Below, in pieces: positions 16,212 through 24,909 of a stretch of 27,956 nucleotides of DNA. Where the stretch lies: positions 1 to 27,956 of the IMG/VR virus record IMGVR_UViG_3300035145_001945. One strand, 5' to 3'. This DNA is from a virus. The translations under genes and the position numbers were made by a program. Every line of letters begins with the position of its first letter. Position 1 is the stretch's first letter. Below the pieces are notes generated by a model. It saw only the letters and a list, made by a program, of their open reading frames with translations, had not been told where the DNA came from and did no database searches.

Positions 16212-17355
16212 TACAATAGATCTCTTAACAGGAAAAGTATTTCAAGTCACGTGGGATTTAGGCAGACGTTGTAACTACGATTGTTCATATTGTCCTGCAC
16301 ATAGACATGACAACTTTAGCAAACATGCTACGTTAGAACAACTAAAAAATAACGTGGATTTTCTATTTGAATATACAGATCTGTATATGACTTATAGAAA
16401 GTTTAAAGAAGCAAACTTTGGATTCACAGGAGGGGAACCTACAGTCAATCCAAACTTCATTCCATTTGCAAAATACTTGCGTGAATCATACGAAGAAAAA
16501 TATGCAGATAAATGGGAAGCAGGATTTGCACTTACAACAAATGGCGCAATGAGCGAAAAAATGGGTTATGCAGTAATGGAAAACTTTGGCCATGCTACTG
16601 TAAGTTACCATGCTGAAAGCGACAACAAACTAAAACAGCAAGTTAGAGACAGAATATTACAGTTTCATTATACAGGAGAAATGTTTGATTTTACTGTTAG
16701 CGTTAATGTAATGTTTCATGCAGAATATTTTGACGAATGTGTAGAACTTTGTGAGTTCTTAAGACAACACGAAGTAGACTTTGTACCAAGAGTTATTGGT
16801 GAGGAGCCTGATAGTAAACCTACATTTGCACACAAGTATAATGAAGAACAACTTGCATGGATGAAAAACTACTGGAAACAAAAAAATGATGCATTGTATG
16901 CAAATAGTGCAGCAGGTGATGTGGTAAAAAACGCTAAAAAACTTGGTAACAGTATTGGACGTCCGTGTTGTGGAAGCAGAGACATGATGTTGTTTAATGG
17001 CACAGATAGTAAAAAAAGCACATTTGTAGATTTTAGAGAGTTCAAAGATTGGGATTGTAGTGTGAACTGGTTTTTCCTACACTTAGAACAGCAAACAGAT
17101 CAAATTTTTCACCATCAAACGTGCCAAGCAAGGTTTGATTATAAGCGTGGTGCTATTGGTAGAATAAGTGAAGGTAAAGAACTAGTTGCAAAACTTAGAG
17201 AACAAATGGAAACAGGAACTTTACCAGTTATCAAATGCCCAAAACAAACATGCGGTTGCGGATTATGCGCACCAAAAAGCATGTATAACGACAAACTAAT
17301 GAATATTTTACATAATCATATCGATACAGGAGTATTAGATGTTAATAGTAGGTAA
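16201..17355 (+). CDS. Radical SAM protein with extended C-terminal cysteine set
   Basis: Radical SAM motif CNYDCSYC (C24, C28, C31) and TGGEP (76-80), with LTTNG (111-115) on the next core strand. The C-terminal half carries many cysteines: CC at 256-257, C286, C308, C346 and a tight CGCGLC (351-356), enough for one or two auxiliary clusters in a SPASM-like domain. This plan, N-terminal core and GGEP loop with a large C-terminal Cys set, differs from both other radical SAM types here and resembles the partial gene at the left edge in its motif region. It has 384 residues and overlaps the second QueC-like gene by 11 bases with AAGGA upstream. The SDR-like gene follows with a 17-base overlap and may act on the same substrate (inference). 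Confidence 0.87.
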   Translation: MSFDTIDLLTGKVFQVTWDLGRRCNYDCSYCPAHRHDNFSKHATLEQLKNNVDFLFEYTDLYMTYRKFKEANFGFTGGEPTVNPNFIPFAKYLRESYEEKYADKWEAGFALTTNGAMSEKMGYAVMENFGHATVSYHAESDNKLKQQVRDRILQFHYTGEMFDFTVSVNVMFHAEYFDECVELCEFLRQHEVDFVPRVIGEEPDSKPTFAHKYNEEQLAWMKNYWKQKNDALYANSAAGDVVKNAKKLGNSIGRPCCGSRDMMLFNGTDSKKSTFVDFREFKDWDCSVNWFFLHLEQQTDQIFHHQTCQARFDYKRGAIGRISEGKELVAKLREQMETGTLPVIKCPKQTCGCGLCAPKSMYNDKLMNILHNHIDTGVLDVNSR

Positions 17356-17893
17356 TAAAAACGAAGGGTTGGCAAAGGCATTGTACAAGTTATATCCAGA
17401 TGCAGAGTTTTGCAGCAGAGCTACTGGTTACGACTTTGGTAAAAAAGCTGACATGGAGCGTTGTGCAGAAGCAGCAGTAATGCATGATGTTATTATCAAC
17501 TGTAGTGCTTTGTTTAGATTTCATCAAACAAGTTTATTAGACATTATCTACAAAAAATGTCAAGTAGAAAAACATAGACCGCACATTATTAACATAGGTA
17601 GCACAACTGACCGTGTTAAGAAAGGCGGATCGTGGTTGTACAATGCTGAGAAAAAAGCATTAAGAGACTATAGTAACACACTTGGCTTAACAGGTGTATG
17701 GAGTCAAGCACCGAAAGTAAGTTATATTAGTTTTGGAACACTAAGTAACAAACAAGATAAGCATCCAGATAGAAAAGTAATGGATATGCACGAAGCTGCT
17801 GAGTATATCAAATGGATTATTGATGCACCTAAGCATCTCAATATCAATGAACTTAGCATTGATCCAATGCAATCGGAGTTTTGGTATGGCTAA
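17339..17893 (+). CDS. Short SDR-like NAD(P)-binding protein
   Basis: A 184-residue protein that keeps the catalytic signature of short-chain dehydrogenases: Ser88 in INIGSTTD (85-91), Tyr101 and Lys105 in YNAEK, and a VIINCSA strand (51-57) where the NNAG motif sits. The N-terminal nucleotide loop is GNKNEGLAKA rather than the classical TGxxxGxG, and the chain is about 60-70 residues shorter than a typical 250-residue SDR, so the dinucleotide site may be altered. An NAD(P)-dependent oxidoreduction is the likely reaction; the substrate is unknown. GGAG lies upstream of the ATG. Confidence 0.72.
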   Translation: MLIVGNKNEGLAKALYKLYPDAEFCSRATGYDFGKKADMERCAEAAVMHDVIINCSALFRFHQTSLLDIIYKKCQVEKHRPHIINIGSTTDRVKKGGSWLYNAEKKALRDYSNTLGLTGVWSQAPKVSYISFGTLSNKQDKHPDRKVMDMHEAAEYIKWIIDAPKHLNINELSIDPMQSEFWYG

Positions 17894-19034
17894 AATGCCC
17901 AAATATGGATGTGTAATGCCATTTCATCACATGGCTATACGTCCTGACGGGCAAATATTTCCTTGTTGTGTTTTTAGACAAGAAGAAGTGCCTGAAGATT
18001 TAAATGTAAGTCATCCGGATCCATTTAATCACGAGTATATGAACTATCTAAGACAAAAAATGTTGAAAGATGAGTATGTGCATGGATGTCGCAAGTGTTA
18101 TGAGGACGAAGCAACCAGTGCAAGGAGTATGCGCACCGACTTGGTTGCACCTTGGATGAACAGTTTAGGACTTCCAAGCAAAGACGAAGGCTTAGGAAGA
18201 GTAAAAAAGCTCACAAACATTGATTTAGCCTTGTCAAATGTGTGTAATAACAAGTGTCGGATGTGTATGCCTGAACTAAGCACACATTGGTATGGTGATG
18301 CAAAGAAACTTGGCTGGGATATACCCAAGGGTATCGTAACAAACAATACTATTATTGACGATTATGATCTAAGCGACTTGCGATTCATAAAACTACTTGG
18401 CGGTGAGCCAATGATGGAGCAAGAAAAGCTCACTAAAGTGTTACAAAAATGTACACTTGAGCAACTTACTGTGTTACTTGTAACCAACACAAGTTTACGT
18501 CCTAATGATGAACTGTTAGGACTTCTAAAAAAATGTAATAATGTAAATATTACACTTAGCATAGACAGTTGTGGCAAACTTAATGAGTTTTTACGCAAAG
18601 ACAGTGTTTGGGACACTGTTGAAAGTAACATGAAATGGTATAAGCAGCACTTTGATAACATCAATGTACATAGTGCAATAAGTATCTACAATGTAAATCG
18701 TGTTCATGAGATTATTGATTGGTGTGCAGATAACGAACTGTATCACGAGTGTGTGCTTATTGACGGTCCTAAATATATGCAGCCAAGAAATCTGCACGAG
18801 GATATAAAACCTTGGGTAATCACTTACTTAGAAGAAAAAGAAAAAGATTACGATGTGCGTTATAGGAAAATATTTAAACTGTTACGTACTGAAGTAGAAC
18901 AACCTGGCGATTTTGGATTGTTTTTACGCAACGATGCACAAATGAATAAAATACGTGACGAACATATTATGACGTCAAATCCTGAACTTTGGGAAAAACT
19001 AGAAACTGTTATTACTGCGGAGAGCTATGCATGA
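17886..19034 (+). CDS. N-terminal-twitch radical SAM protein
   Basis: Start ATG at 17886, with GGAG seven bases upstream and an eight-base overlap with the SDR-like gene; the frame is open further upstream, but that would run through the SDR-like gene. N-terminal auxiliary domain: GCVMPFHHMAIRPDG (C9), PCC (C27-C28), CRKC (C68, C71) and an ATSARSMR helix. Radical SAM motif CNNKCRMC (C120, C124, C127), LGGEP (171-175). At 382 residues it is the shortest member of this architecture in the window, and its C terminus lacks a clear FPEL signature, ending in SNPELWEKL. The substrate is unknown. It ends in ATGA with the next gene. Confidence 0.9.
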   Translation: MAKMPKYGCVMPFHHMAIRPDGQIFPCCVFRQEEVPEDLNVSHPDPFNHEYMNYLRQKMLKDEYVHGCRKCYEDEATSARSMRTDLVAPWMNSLGLPSKDEGLGRVKKLTNIDLALSNVCNNKCRMCMPELSTHWYGDAKKLGWDIPKGIVTNNTIIDDYDLSDLRFIKLLGGEPMMEQEKLTKVLQKCTLEQLTVLLVTNTSLRPNDELLGLLKKCNNVNITLSIDSCGKLNEFLRKDSVWDTVESNMKWYKQHFDNINVHSAISIYNVNRVHEIIDWCADNELYHECVLIDGPKYMQPRNLHEDIKPWVITYLEEKEKDYDVRYRKIFKLLRTEVEQPGDFGLFLRNDAQMNKIRDEHIMTSNPELWEKLETVITAESYA

Positions 19035-20344
19035 TAAAAGGTGAAAAAACATTTTGCCCTATACCTTGGATATTTCAAGCTGTGCGTAGCAACGGAGATA
19101 TACGTGTATGTTGTCAAGCAAACGTAACAAAAAATAGAGGAGTTGTACGCAAAGAAGATGGCACAGCGTATAATGCAGGTGTAGACGATCTAAGCGAAGC
19201 ACGTAATGCTAAACTTATGAAGGATATTCGTAGGAACATGATGAGCAGTAAATGGAGTGACGAGTGCGGACGTTGTATGCAAGAAGAAGAAGCTGGACTT
19301 ACTAGTCGTAGACAATACGAAAGAGTTCAATGGAAGTTTGGTATGCTTGATGCTTTAAAAAGCACAAAGTTAGACGGCAGTATTGATGTCGAGAAGTCTC
19401 CTGTACAATATTATGACTTACGTTTTGGTAACTTTTGTAACTTAAAATGTAGAATGTGTGGTCCGAGTGATAGTAATGCATGGTTTGAAGATTGGATAAA
19501 ACTTACAGGCAAACAAAGTTTTATGGACACTAGTGGCGAAGTTACAATCGAAGAAGTTAATGGTAAACTTTGTGCTGCTGACTTTGATTGGCCAAACAGT
19601 GAAATGTTTTGGACACAAATGGAGCGCAATATACAACACATGGAACATGTATATTTTGCAGGTGGTGAACCAATGCTTATAGAAAGGCATTACGAGTTTT
19701 TGCAAAAATGCATAGATAGCGGATATGCTGAAAATATCATGCTTGAATACAATACCAACGGAACTACATTACCTCCTAGAGTTGTCAAGTTATGGGAACA
19801 GTTTAAGGAAGTTAGACTAGGAGTAAGTGTAGACGGCATGGATGCAGTTTTAGAGTACCAACGTTATCCAGTTAAGTGGAGCAAAGTGTTAAAGAATCTA
19901 AAAACTATTGATGCATTACCTAACAACATAAAAGCATGGCTTGCATTTACAGTTACAGCATACAATGTTGAACATATGATTGATTTTATGAAATGGAAAG
20001 TCGAAGAAAGTGGATTTAAAAAAATAAACAATGGAGGTGTAAAACCTATTATTACTCATCATGTTGCACACAATCCTCCGCATTTAAATATTAGAGTTCT
20101 ACCTGATGAATATAAAAAAGAACTTACACAAAAGTTTGACGACTTTGTTGAATGGTCAAAAGATTATGATAAAAAATATCAAATAGCTGCACTTGGTATA
20201 CGCAACGGTGTTTGTAAGTACATGAATGATTATAGTTATAACAACACACATTGGGCAGAGTTTATACAATACACAAAAGATTTAGACCGTATTAGAAATG
20301 AAAATATTTACGATGTAGTACCGTCATTAGGAAGGTACATATGA
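19031..20344 (+). CDS. N-terminal-twitch radical SAM protein
   Basis: Start ATG at 19031, with GGAG eight bases upstream and an ATGA overlap; an in-frame TTG at 18989 would add an unconserved stretch. Auxiliary domain: FCPIPWIFQAVRSNGDIRVCC (C9, C27-C28) and CGRC (C79, C82). Radical SAM motif CNLKCRMC (C136, C140, C143), AGGEP (210-214). C-terminal signature DRIRNENIYDVVPSL. The cysteines up to the radical SAM motif have exactly the same numbering as in the gene at 22584, and the DLRFGN(F/L)CNLKC block is shared, so these two look like the most closely related pair in the array. It has 437 residues; the substrate is unknown. Confidence 0.91.
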   Translation: MIKGEKTFCPIPWIFQAVRSNGDIRVCCQANVTKNRGVVRKEDGTAYNAGVDDLSEARNAKLMKDIRRNMMSSKWSDECGRCMQEEEAGLTSRRQYERVQWKFGMLDALKSTKLDGSIDVEKSPVQYYDLRFGNFCNLKCRMCGPSDSNAWFEDWIKLTGKQSFMDTSGEVTIEEVNGKLCAADFDWPNSEMFWTQMERNIQHMEHVYFAGGEPMLIERHYEFLQKCIDSGYAENIMLEYNTNGTTLPPRVVKLWEQFKEVRLGVSVDGMDAVLEYQRYPVKWSKVLKNLKTIDALPNNIKAWLAFTVTAYNVEHMIDFMKWKVEESGFKKINNGGVKPIITHHVAHNPPHLNIRVLPDEYKKELTQKFDDFVEWSKDYDKKYQIAALGIRNGVCKYMNDYSYNNTHWAEFIQYTKDLDRIRNENIYDVVPSLGRYI

Positions 20345-21636
20345 CAACTCTAGTTGAAATGAAAACCAAGTTACAAGATTTAGGTGTAAATCCTGATACT
20401 TTTTGTTTTGCTCCATATATAAATGTTGACCTAGATCAAACAGGCGAAACATATGTGTGTTGTGCAAGTAAACAAAGTATCGGTAACTGGAAAACAGATA
20501 AAATAAAAAATCAATATAATAGTTCACAGATGCAAGAGCTACGTAGTAGTCTGTACAATGGAGAAAAACATTCTTCGTGCAGAAGTTGCTGGTTTGCAGA
20601 AAGTAAAAACAGTAAATCCACACGTTTAGATAGTTTTAACGATGCCATTGAATACATTGATGATTTGCAAAACTTTGTAGGCGATATCAAACAAAATGTT
20701 GATATGTCATCTACAGACAATATCAAACGTATGGAAATAAGATTAAGTGCATTGTGCAACTTGAAATGTGCGCATTGCAGTCCAAAGTATAGTACTCAAT
20801 GGATAAACACTCTTACTGAAAAAAGCAACTTTGACTTTTTTAAAGATTATGACGAGTTTGAAGACAACTTATCTCATGACAATATAAACAAGTATTTTAG
20901 CACAAGTCTACACAGTAACAGTAAGCACGAAAATGACATCAAAGAAATGTTATCAAATACTAACTTAATACAGTTTGCAGGCGGAGAGCCATTGTTAAGT
21001 CCAGAACATGTTTCTTGGTTAGAATACTTAGTAAACGTAGCAAAAACATCTAAGACGCAAACAATAGAATACAATACTAACTTGATGATTAAAGATATTG
21101 AAAAGTTTTTTGATTTATGGAGACAATTTAAATCAGTTACTTTGAGATCCAGTATAGATACAGACTTAGATAGTATAGAATACTTTAGAGCTAACAGCGA
21201 TAAAAACTTGTTAAAAAATAACATAAAGAAAATACATCAGTTAGAAAATGTTGATAACATTGGTACTGTAACTTTTAACATGACATCGGCACTTAGATAT
21301 AAAAATATTATGCATGATTGGATTGAACATGATTTAAACTTTCATTGTAGTATTGTGCATAACCATCCGTTTAGTTGTTTAGAACTACCTACAAATCTTC
21401 ATAGACAATGTGTTGCAGATATGCAATGGTGTAAAGACAATGTACACAAGTATACAGACAATAATAAGTTTGTTAAACGTTTTAAAAAATACACAGACTA
21501 CTGTTTAAACTTTATTACAAATCATACACCAAAAACACATATGTCTAAAAGCACAATAGAATATATAAAATTTTATGATAAGGTCACAGATAAAAATATA
21601 TTAGATTTTTTTCCAGAACTTGAGGAGTATGTATGA
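20341..21636 (+). CDS. N-terminal-twitch radical SAM protein
   Basis: A 12-residue N-terminal addition precedes the auxiliary domain: FCFAPYINVDLDQTG (C22), CC at 40-41, CRSC (C80, C83) and a KNSKSTR helix. Radical SAM motif CNLKCAHC (C139, C143, C146), AGGEP (213-217). C-terminal DKNILDFFPELEEY. The length is 431 residues. It starts and ends with four-base ATGA overlaps. Codon use looks the same as in its neighbours, with no sign of recent transfer relative to them. The substrate is unknown. Confidence 0.91.
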   Translation: MTTLVEMKTKLQDLGVNPDTFCFAPYINVDLDQTGETYVCCASKQSIGNWKTDKIKNQYNSSQMQELRSSLYNGEKHSSCRSCWFAESKNSKSTRLDSFNDAIEYIDDLQNFVGDIKQNVDMSSTDNIKRMEIRLSALCNLKCAHCSPKYSTQWINTLTEKSNFDFFKDYDEFEDNLSHDNINKYFSTSLHSNSKHENDIKEMLSNTNLIQFAGGEPLLSPEHVSWLEYLVNVAKTSKTQTIEYNTNLMIKDIEKFFDLWRQFKSVTLRSSIDTDLDSIEYFRANSDKNLLKNNIKKIHQLENVDNIGTVTFNMTSALRYKNIMHDWIEHDLNFHCSIVHNHPFSCLELPTNLHRQCVADMQWCKDNVHKYTDNNKFVKRFKKYTDYCLNFITNHTPKTHMSKSTIEYIKFYDKVTDKNILDFFPELEEYV

Positions 21637-22295
21637 AAATAGACTGGGCAAAAGACTGGCAAGGTTTTGAACTAAGCATTACGACATATTGTCAAGCCAA
21701 TTGTCCTTTGTGTGTGCGTACAGATAGACAAACTGGTAAGTTAAAAAGTTATGTTAGATTAGAGCATTCTAATATTGATACAATAATAAAAACTATAAAT
21801 GATGTTGCTAAGTATACCTCTTGTGAAAAGATACAACTATGTGGTGATTACGGAGATCCATTAATGCATCCACACATAGAAGATATTATATATGAAGTCG
21901 AAAAAGTAGGTTTATGGACAAGTATACATACAAACGGTGGCTTAAGAAATCCAGGGTTTTATAAAAAGATCGCAATGACAACTGAAACTGTGTTTGTCTT
22001 TGGTATTGATGGTATTGACGAAAAAACTAATTCTAAATACCGCATAGGTGTAAACTTTGATAAAGCAATGGAAAACATGAAAACATTTGGAGCATATGCA
22101 AAAAAATATTATTCAGAGTGGGATTTTTTAATCTTTGATTATAACTATGAACAACTTGACGAAGCAATAGAAATAGCAGAATCTAATAATATTAAGTTAA
22201 ACTTTCGTATTAATACAAGAGATTGGAAATATAAAATAACAGACAAAAAACTTATTGAGCATATAAGATCTAAGTATAAAGAAAGGTTGTTGTAA
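21633..22295 (+). CDS. Radical SAM core, stand-alone (split from its cluster domain)
   Basis: A 220-residue protein with CQANCPLC (C20, C24, C27) and CGDYGDP (C70 onward), the same plan as the first 190 or so residues of the genes at 6717 and 10053, with the DFLIFDYN strand also shared. It stops exactly where those proteins have a lysine-rich linker, and the C-terminal Cys domain is encoded by the next gene in a different frame. The junction is TAATG, a one-base overlap, and the next gene has its own ribosome site. I read this as a natural split enzyme whose two chains probably assemble, although an older frameshift that became fixed would look the same. Confidence 0.85.
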   Translation: MKIDWAKDWQGFELSITTYCQANCPLCVRTDRQTGKLKSYVRLEHSNIDTIIKTINDVAKYTSCEKIQLCGDYGDPLMHPHIEDIIYEVEKVGLWTSIHTNGGLRNPGFYKKIAMTTETVFVFGIDGIDEKTNSKYRIGVNFDKAMENMKTFGAYAKKYYSEWDFLIFDYNYEQLDEAIEIAESNNIKLNFRINTRDWKYKITDKKLIEHIRSKYKERLL

Positions 22296-22600
22296 TGCCA
22301 ACATTCTATTTTGACGAAAAAGATAAGCCTAGAAAAATAAAATGCAGAAGTTGGGGATTTATTAATGACGAACAAGGTAGAGTATGGCCTTGTTGCCATG
22401 TTTGCACTACAAATGTAAATCATAGTCCTTACTTAAAAAAACTTAATGAAGAAGATCCTGATTGGAATAACTTGAATGTCAAATCTTTGAAAGAAGTTAT
22501 AGAACATGAAGCATACCAAAAGCATTTTAATCAAGAGCACTTTGAAGATCATGATAAAGTAGATATTATTTGTTGGAACGATTGTGGACACGAAGAATAA
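22295..22600 (+). CDS. Stand-alone SPASM/twitch-like Fe-S domain protein
   Basis: A 101-residue protein with C17, PCC at 32-34, C37, C93 and C97. It aligns by eye with the C-terminal third of the radical SAM gene at 10053: GRVWPCC against QTMWPCC, DPDWNNL against DPGWNSL, and a closing CWNDC against CIRTC. It therefore looks like the auxiliary cluster-binding half of the radical SAM enzyme just upstream. The start ATG overlaps the upstream stop by one base, with AAAGG shortly before. An additional cysteine (C37) is not present in the relative. It has no radical SAM motif of its own. Confidence 0.78.
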   Translation: MPTFYFDEKDKPRKIKCRSWGFINDEQGRVWPCCHVCTTNVNHSPYLKKLNEEDPDWNNLNVKSLKEVIEHEAYQKHFNQEHFEDHDKVDIICWNDCGHEE

Positions 22601-23867
22601 CTCATTTTGTGTGATACCTTGGGTGGGTGTTGCAAGTAAACCTAATGGAACTGCACGTATATGTTGCTTAATGCATCAGTACGGCAATGGCGGTGTGTTA
22701 GAAGATAACAAAGGCAAACCTTACAATTTTAGAAATGCAGATTTTGACAATATTTACAACAGTAAACTTTATAAAGATGTAAGATTAAGTATGCTGAATA
22801 ATCAGCGACATGAACTATGTAAGACTTGTTGGATAAGAGAAGATTCAAATAACAGTACAAGTAGCAGAAGAATACATAGCAATAAAATGTATAAAGAGTT
22901 TGACATTGAGTATGCTAAACAAGTGACAGACGAAGACGGTTACAGTTCACATGTTCCGTCATATTACGATTTACGTTTTGGTAACTTGTGTAATCTCAAG
23001 TGTGTAATGTGTCATCCTAGTAGTAGTAACATGTGGTATGAAGATTTTATTCTGTTAAACAACAAAACAAGTTACAACGATAGTGGAACACAAGTAAACC
23101 TTACTCGTATAGGCAAAAAGCTCAGTGACGGAGGTGCATATAGTTGGTGGCAAAGTGATGTTTTTTGGCAAAACCTTGAAAATAAAATGCACAACATAAA
23201 GCATTTGTATTTTGTAGGCGGAGAGCCTATGTTGATAGAACCACATTATGATTTCCTACAAAAACTAGTTGATGCAGGATTAGCAAAAAACATAAAGTTA
23301 GAATACGACACTAACCTAACAAATATACATCAACGTGCAATCGACTTGTGGAAAAACTTTGAGCATGTAGAACTTAGAGTAAGTTTAGAGGATTTCGGTG
23401 AACAAAATAACTACATTAGATTTCCTAGCAAGTGGCATATTATTGATAGGAATATCAAACGTATAGAAGCACTTAACCTTCCAAACTTTTATTTGGCTTT
23501 TAGCATTACCTGGCAAGTTTTAAACAGTTTTACTATTACTAACTTGTTAGACTATCTTCGTAAATATGAAGAAAGTGCTATAAGAATATTAAGCGAACCT
23601 GAAGAATTTGATGTTGCATTTTTGCCAAAATGTGCTAAAATAAAATTAGTAGAACATTACAATAACTGGGCCGGCGATGATCGTTGGAAGCAGAAGAAAG
23701 TTGCACCGTTAATAAAATATATTAAAACAAATATGGATAACTATACTAGCAAATGGTATAAACAGTTTTTTGTCACTGTAGAAAAACTAGATAGTGCAAG
23801 GAACACAAACTGGAAGCAAACATTCCCAGAGTTGAATAAGGAGATAAGTAATGAGCACATGGACTGA
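22584..23867 (+). CDS. N-terminal-twitch radical SAM protein
   Basis: GTG start at 22584, with GGAAC a few bases upstream and a 17-base overlap. Auxiliary domain: FCVIPWVGVASKPNGTARICC (C9, C27-C28) and CKTC (C79, C82). Radical SAM motif CNLKCVMC (C136, C140, C143), VGGEP (211-215). C-terminal DSARNTNWKQTFPEL. The cysteine positions match the gene at 19031 exactly through the radical SAM motif, indicating a recent paralogue within the array. It has 427 residues; the substrate is unknown. The amidinotransferase follows with a 17-base overlap. Confidence 0.91.
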   Translation: MDTKNNSFCVIPWVGVASKPNGTARICCLMHQYGNGGVLEDNKGKPYNFRNADFDNIYNSKLYKDVRLSMLNNQRHELCKTCWIREDSNNSTSSRRIHSNKMYKEFDIEYAKQVTDEDGYSSHVPSYYDLRFGNLCNLKCVMCHPSSSNMWYEDFILLNNKTSYNDSGTQVNLTRIGKKLSDGGAYSWWQSDVFWQNLENKMHNIKHLYFVGGEPMLIEPHYDFLQKLVDAGLAKNIKLEYDTNLTNIHQRAIDLWKNFEHVELRVSLEDFGEQNNYIRFPSKWHIIDRNIKRIEALNLPNFYLAFSITWQVLNSFTITNLLDYLRKYEESAIRILSEPEEFDVAFLPKCAKIKLVEHYNNWAGDDRWKQKKVAPLIKYIKTNMDNYTSKWYKQFFVTVEKLDSARNTNWKQTFPELNKEISNEHMD

Positions 23868-24909
23868 GTTTCAACCATTGAAAGAAACTATTGTCGGAAA
23901 AGCATTTAGTCCTGACGATTTTGATAAAGTCGAAGATCAAGAAGCAAAAGATCTTTTAAAACGCATTTGTGAAGAAACAAATGAAGATATTGAAGACTTG
24001 GTAAAAATATTAGAAGATGCAGGTGTAAAAGTTCATCGTCCTAACAATCTCTTTGCATATGAAACATATGAATCTATACAAACACCTTGGTTTAATGCAA
24101 CATTTCCTAATCATCCACTTATGCCACGAGATGTATTAGGTGTCTTTGGCAACACTATCGTAGAACATTTTACAGCTCAAGGTGGTAGATTTTTTGAAAA
24201 CTTAGCATATCAAGATATTAGTCGTGAAATGTACGATAATGGTATGCGATGGTTGTCAATGCCAATGCCAAAAGTAACAAGTCAAAACTCTGCAAATGTT
24301 AAACCACCATATCACACAGATAATCAAATTCTTTTTCATGCTGCTAACATTGTCAAATGTGGTAAAGACTTGTTTCATAGTCAATCGGGCAATAAAGATA
24401 TTAAAAAAGGTAAAGGCACTGAAGTTGGACTTGAATGGCTTAAACGTGAACTTGGAGACGAGTTTAGATGGAACGAAGTTCCTGTAGGTGGTCATTGTGA
24501 TGGTAAAATAGCATTATTAAAGCCAGGTGTACTAATGACTTGGAATAAAGATTGGGTGCCAGATAGGTTAAAAAACTGGGATATTATTGAAGCTGATAGC
24601 GAAACAGATTTACCTAAAGAGTTTGAGAATATGCGTAAACAAAGATTTTATAAAGATTTTATTGATGAATATTTTTCTCATTGGACTGGACAAATTGAAG
24701 AAACAGTATTTGATGTAAATGTGTTTAGCATATCAGAAGAAGCAGTGATTTGTACAGGCACAAATAAAGATGCATTTCGCAGAATGGAAAAACAAGGTAT
24801 TACTCCTATATTTTGGAAGTTTAGACATCAGTACTTTTGGGACGGAGGAGTACATTGTCTAACACAAGATTTAGTTAGAGAAGGAGAACAAGAAGATTAC
24901 TTTGGATAG
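23851..24909 (+). CDS. Amidinotransferase (glycine amidinotransferase-like)
   Basis: A 352-residue guanidino-group enzyme of the AGAT/StrB1 type, which moves an amidino group from arginine to an amine through a cysteine intermediate. Visible motifs are PRDVLGVFGNTIVE (92-105), GGHCDGKIALLKPGVL (213-228) with His215 and Asp217, and WDGGVHCLTQD (330-340) with the catalytic Cys336. In AGAT and StrB1 the segment FDAADxxRxGxDxF supplies a catalytic aspartate; here it reads FHAANIVKCGKDLF (162-175), putting His163 at that place. The ribosome site AAGGAG is excellent. The acceptor amine is unknown; neighbouring PLP and radical SAM genes could make or use it (inference). Confidence 0.85.
   Translation: MSTWTEFQPLKETIVGKAFSPDDFDKVEDQEAKDLLKRICEETNEDIEDLVKILEDAGVKVHRPNNLFAYETYESIQTPWFNATFPNHPLMPRDVLGVFGNTIVEHFTAQGGRFFENLAYQDISREMYDNGMRWLSMPMPKVTSQNSANVKPPYHTDNQILFHAANIVKCGKDLFHSQSGNKDIKKGKGTEVGLEWLKRELGDEFRWNEVPVGGHCDGKIALLKPGVLMTWNKDWVPDRLKNWDIIEADSETDLPKEFENMRKQRFYKDFIDEYFSHWTGQIEETVFDVNVFSISEEAVICTGTNKDAFRRMEKQGITPIFWKFRHQYFWDGGVHCLTQDLVREGEQEDYFG

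Noticed and set aside
24296-24487. Plus-strand alternative frame within the amidinotransferase
   Set aside because: It lies in the middle of a conserved enzyme in another frame and has no independent start signals.
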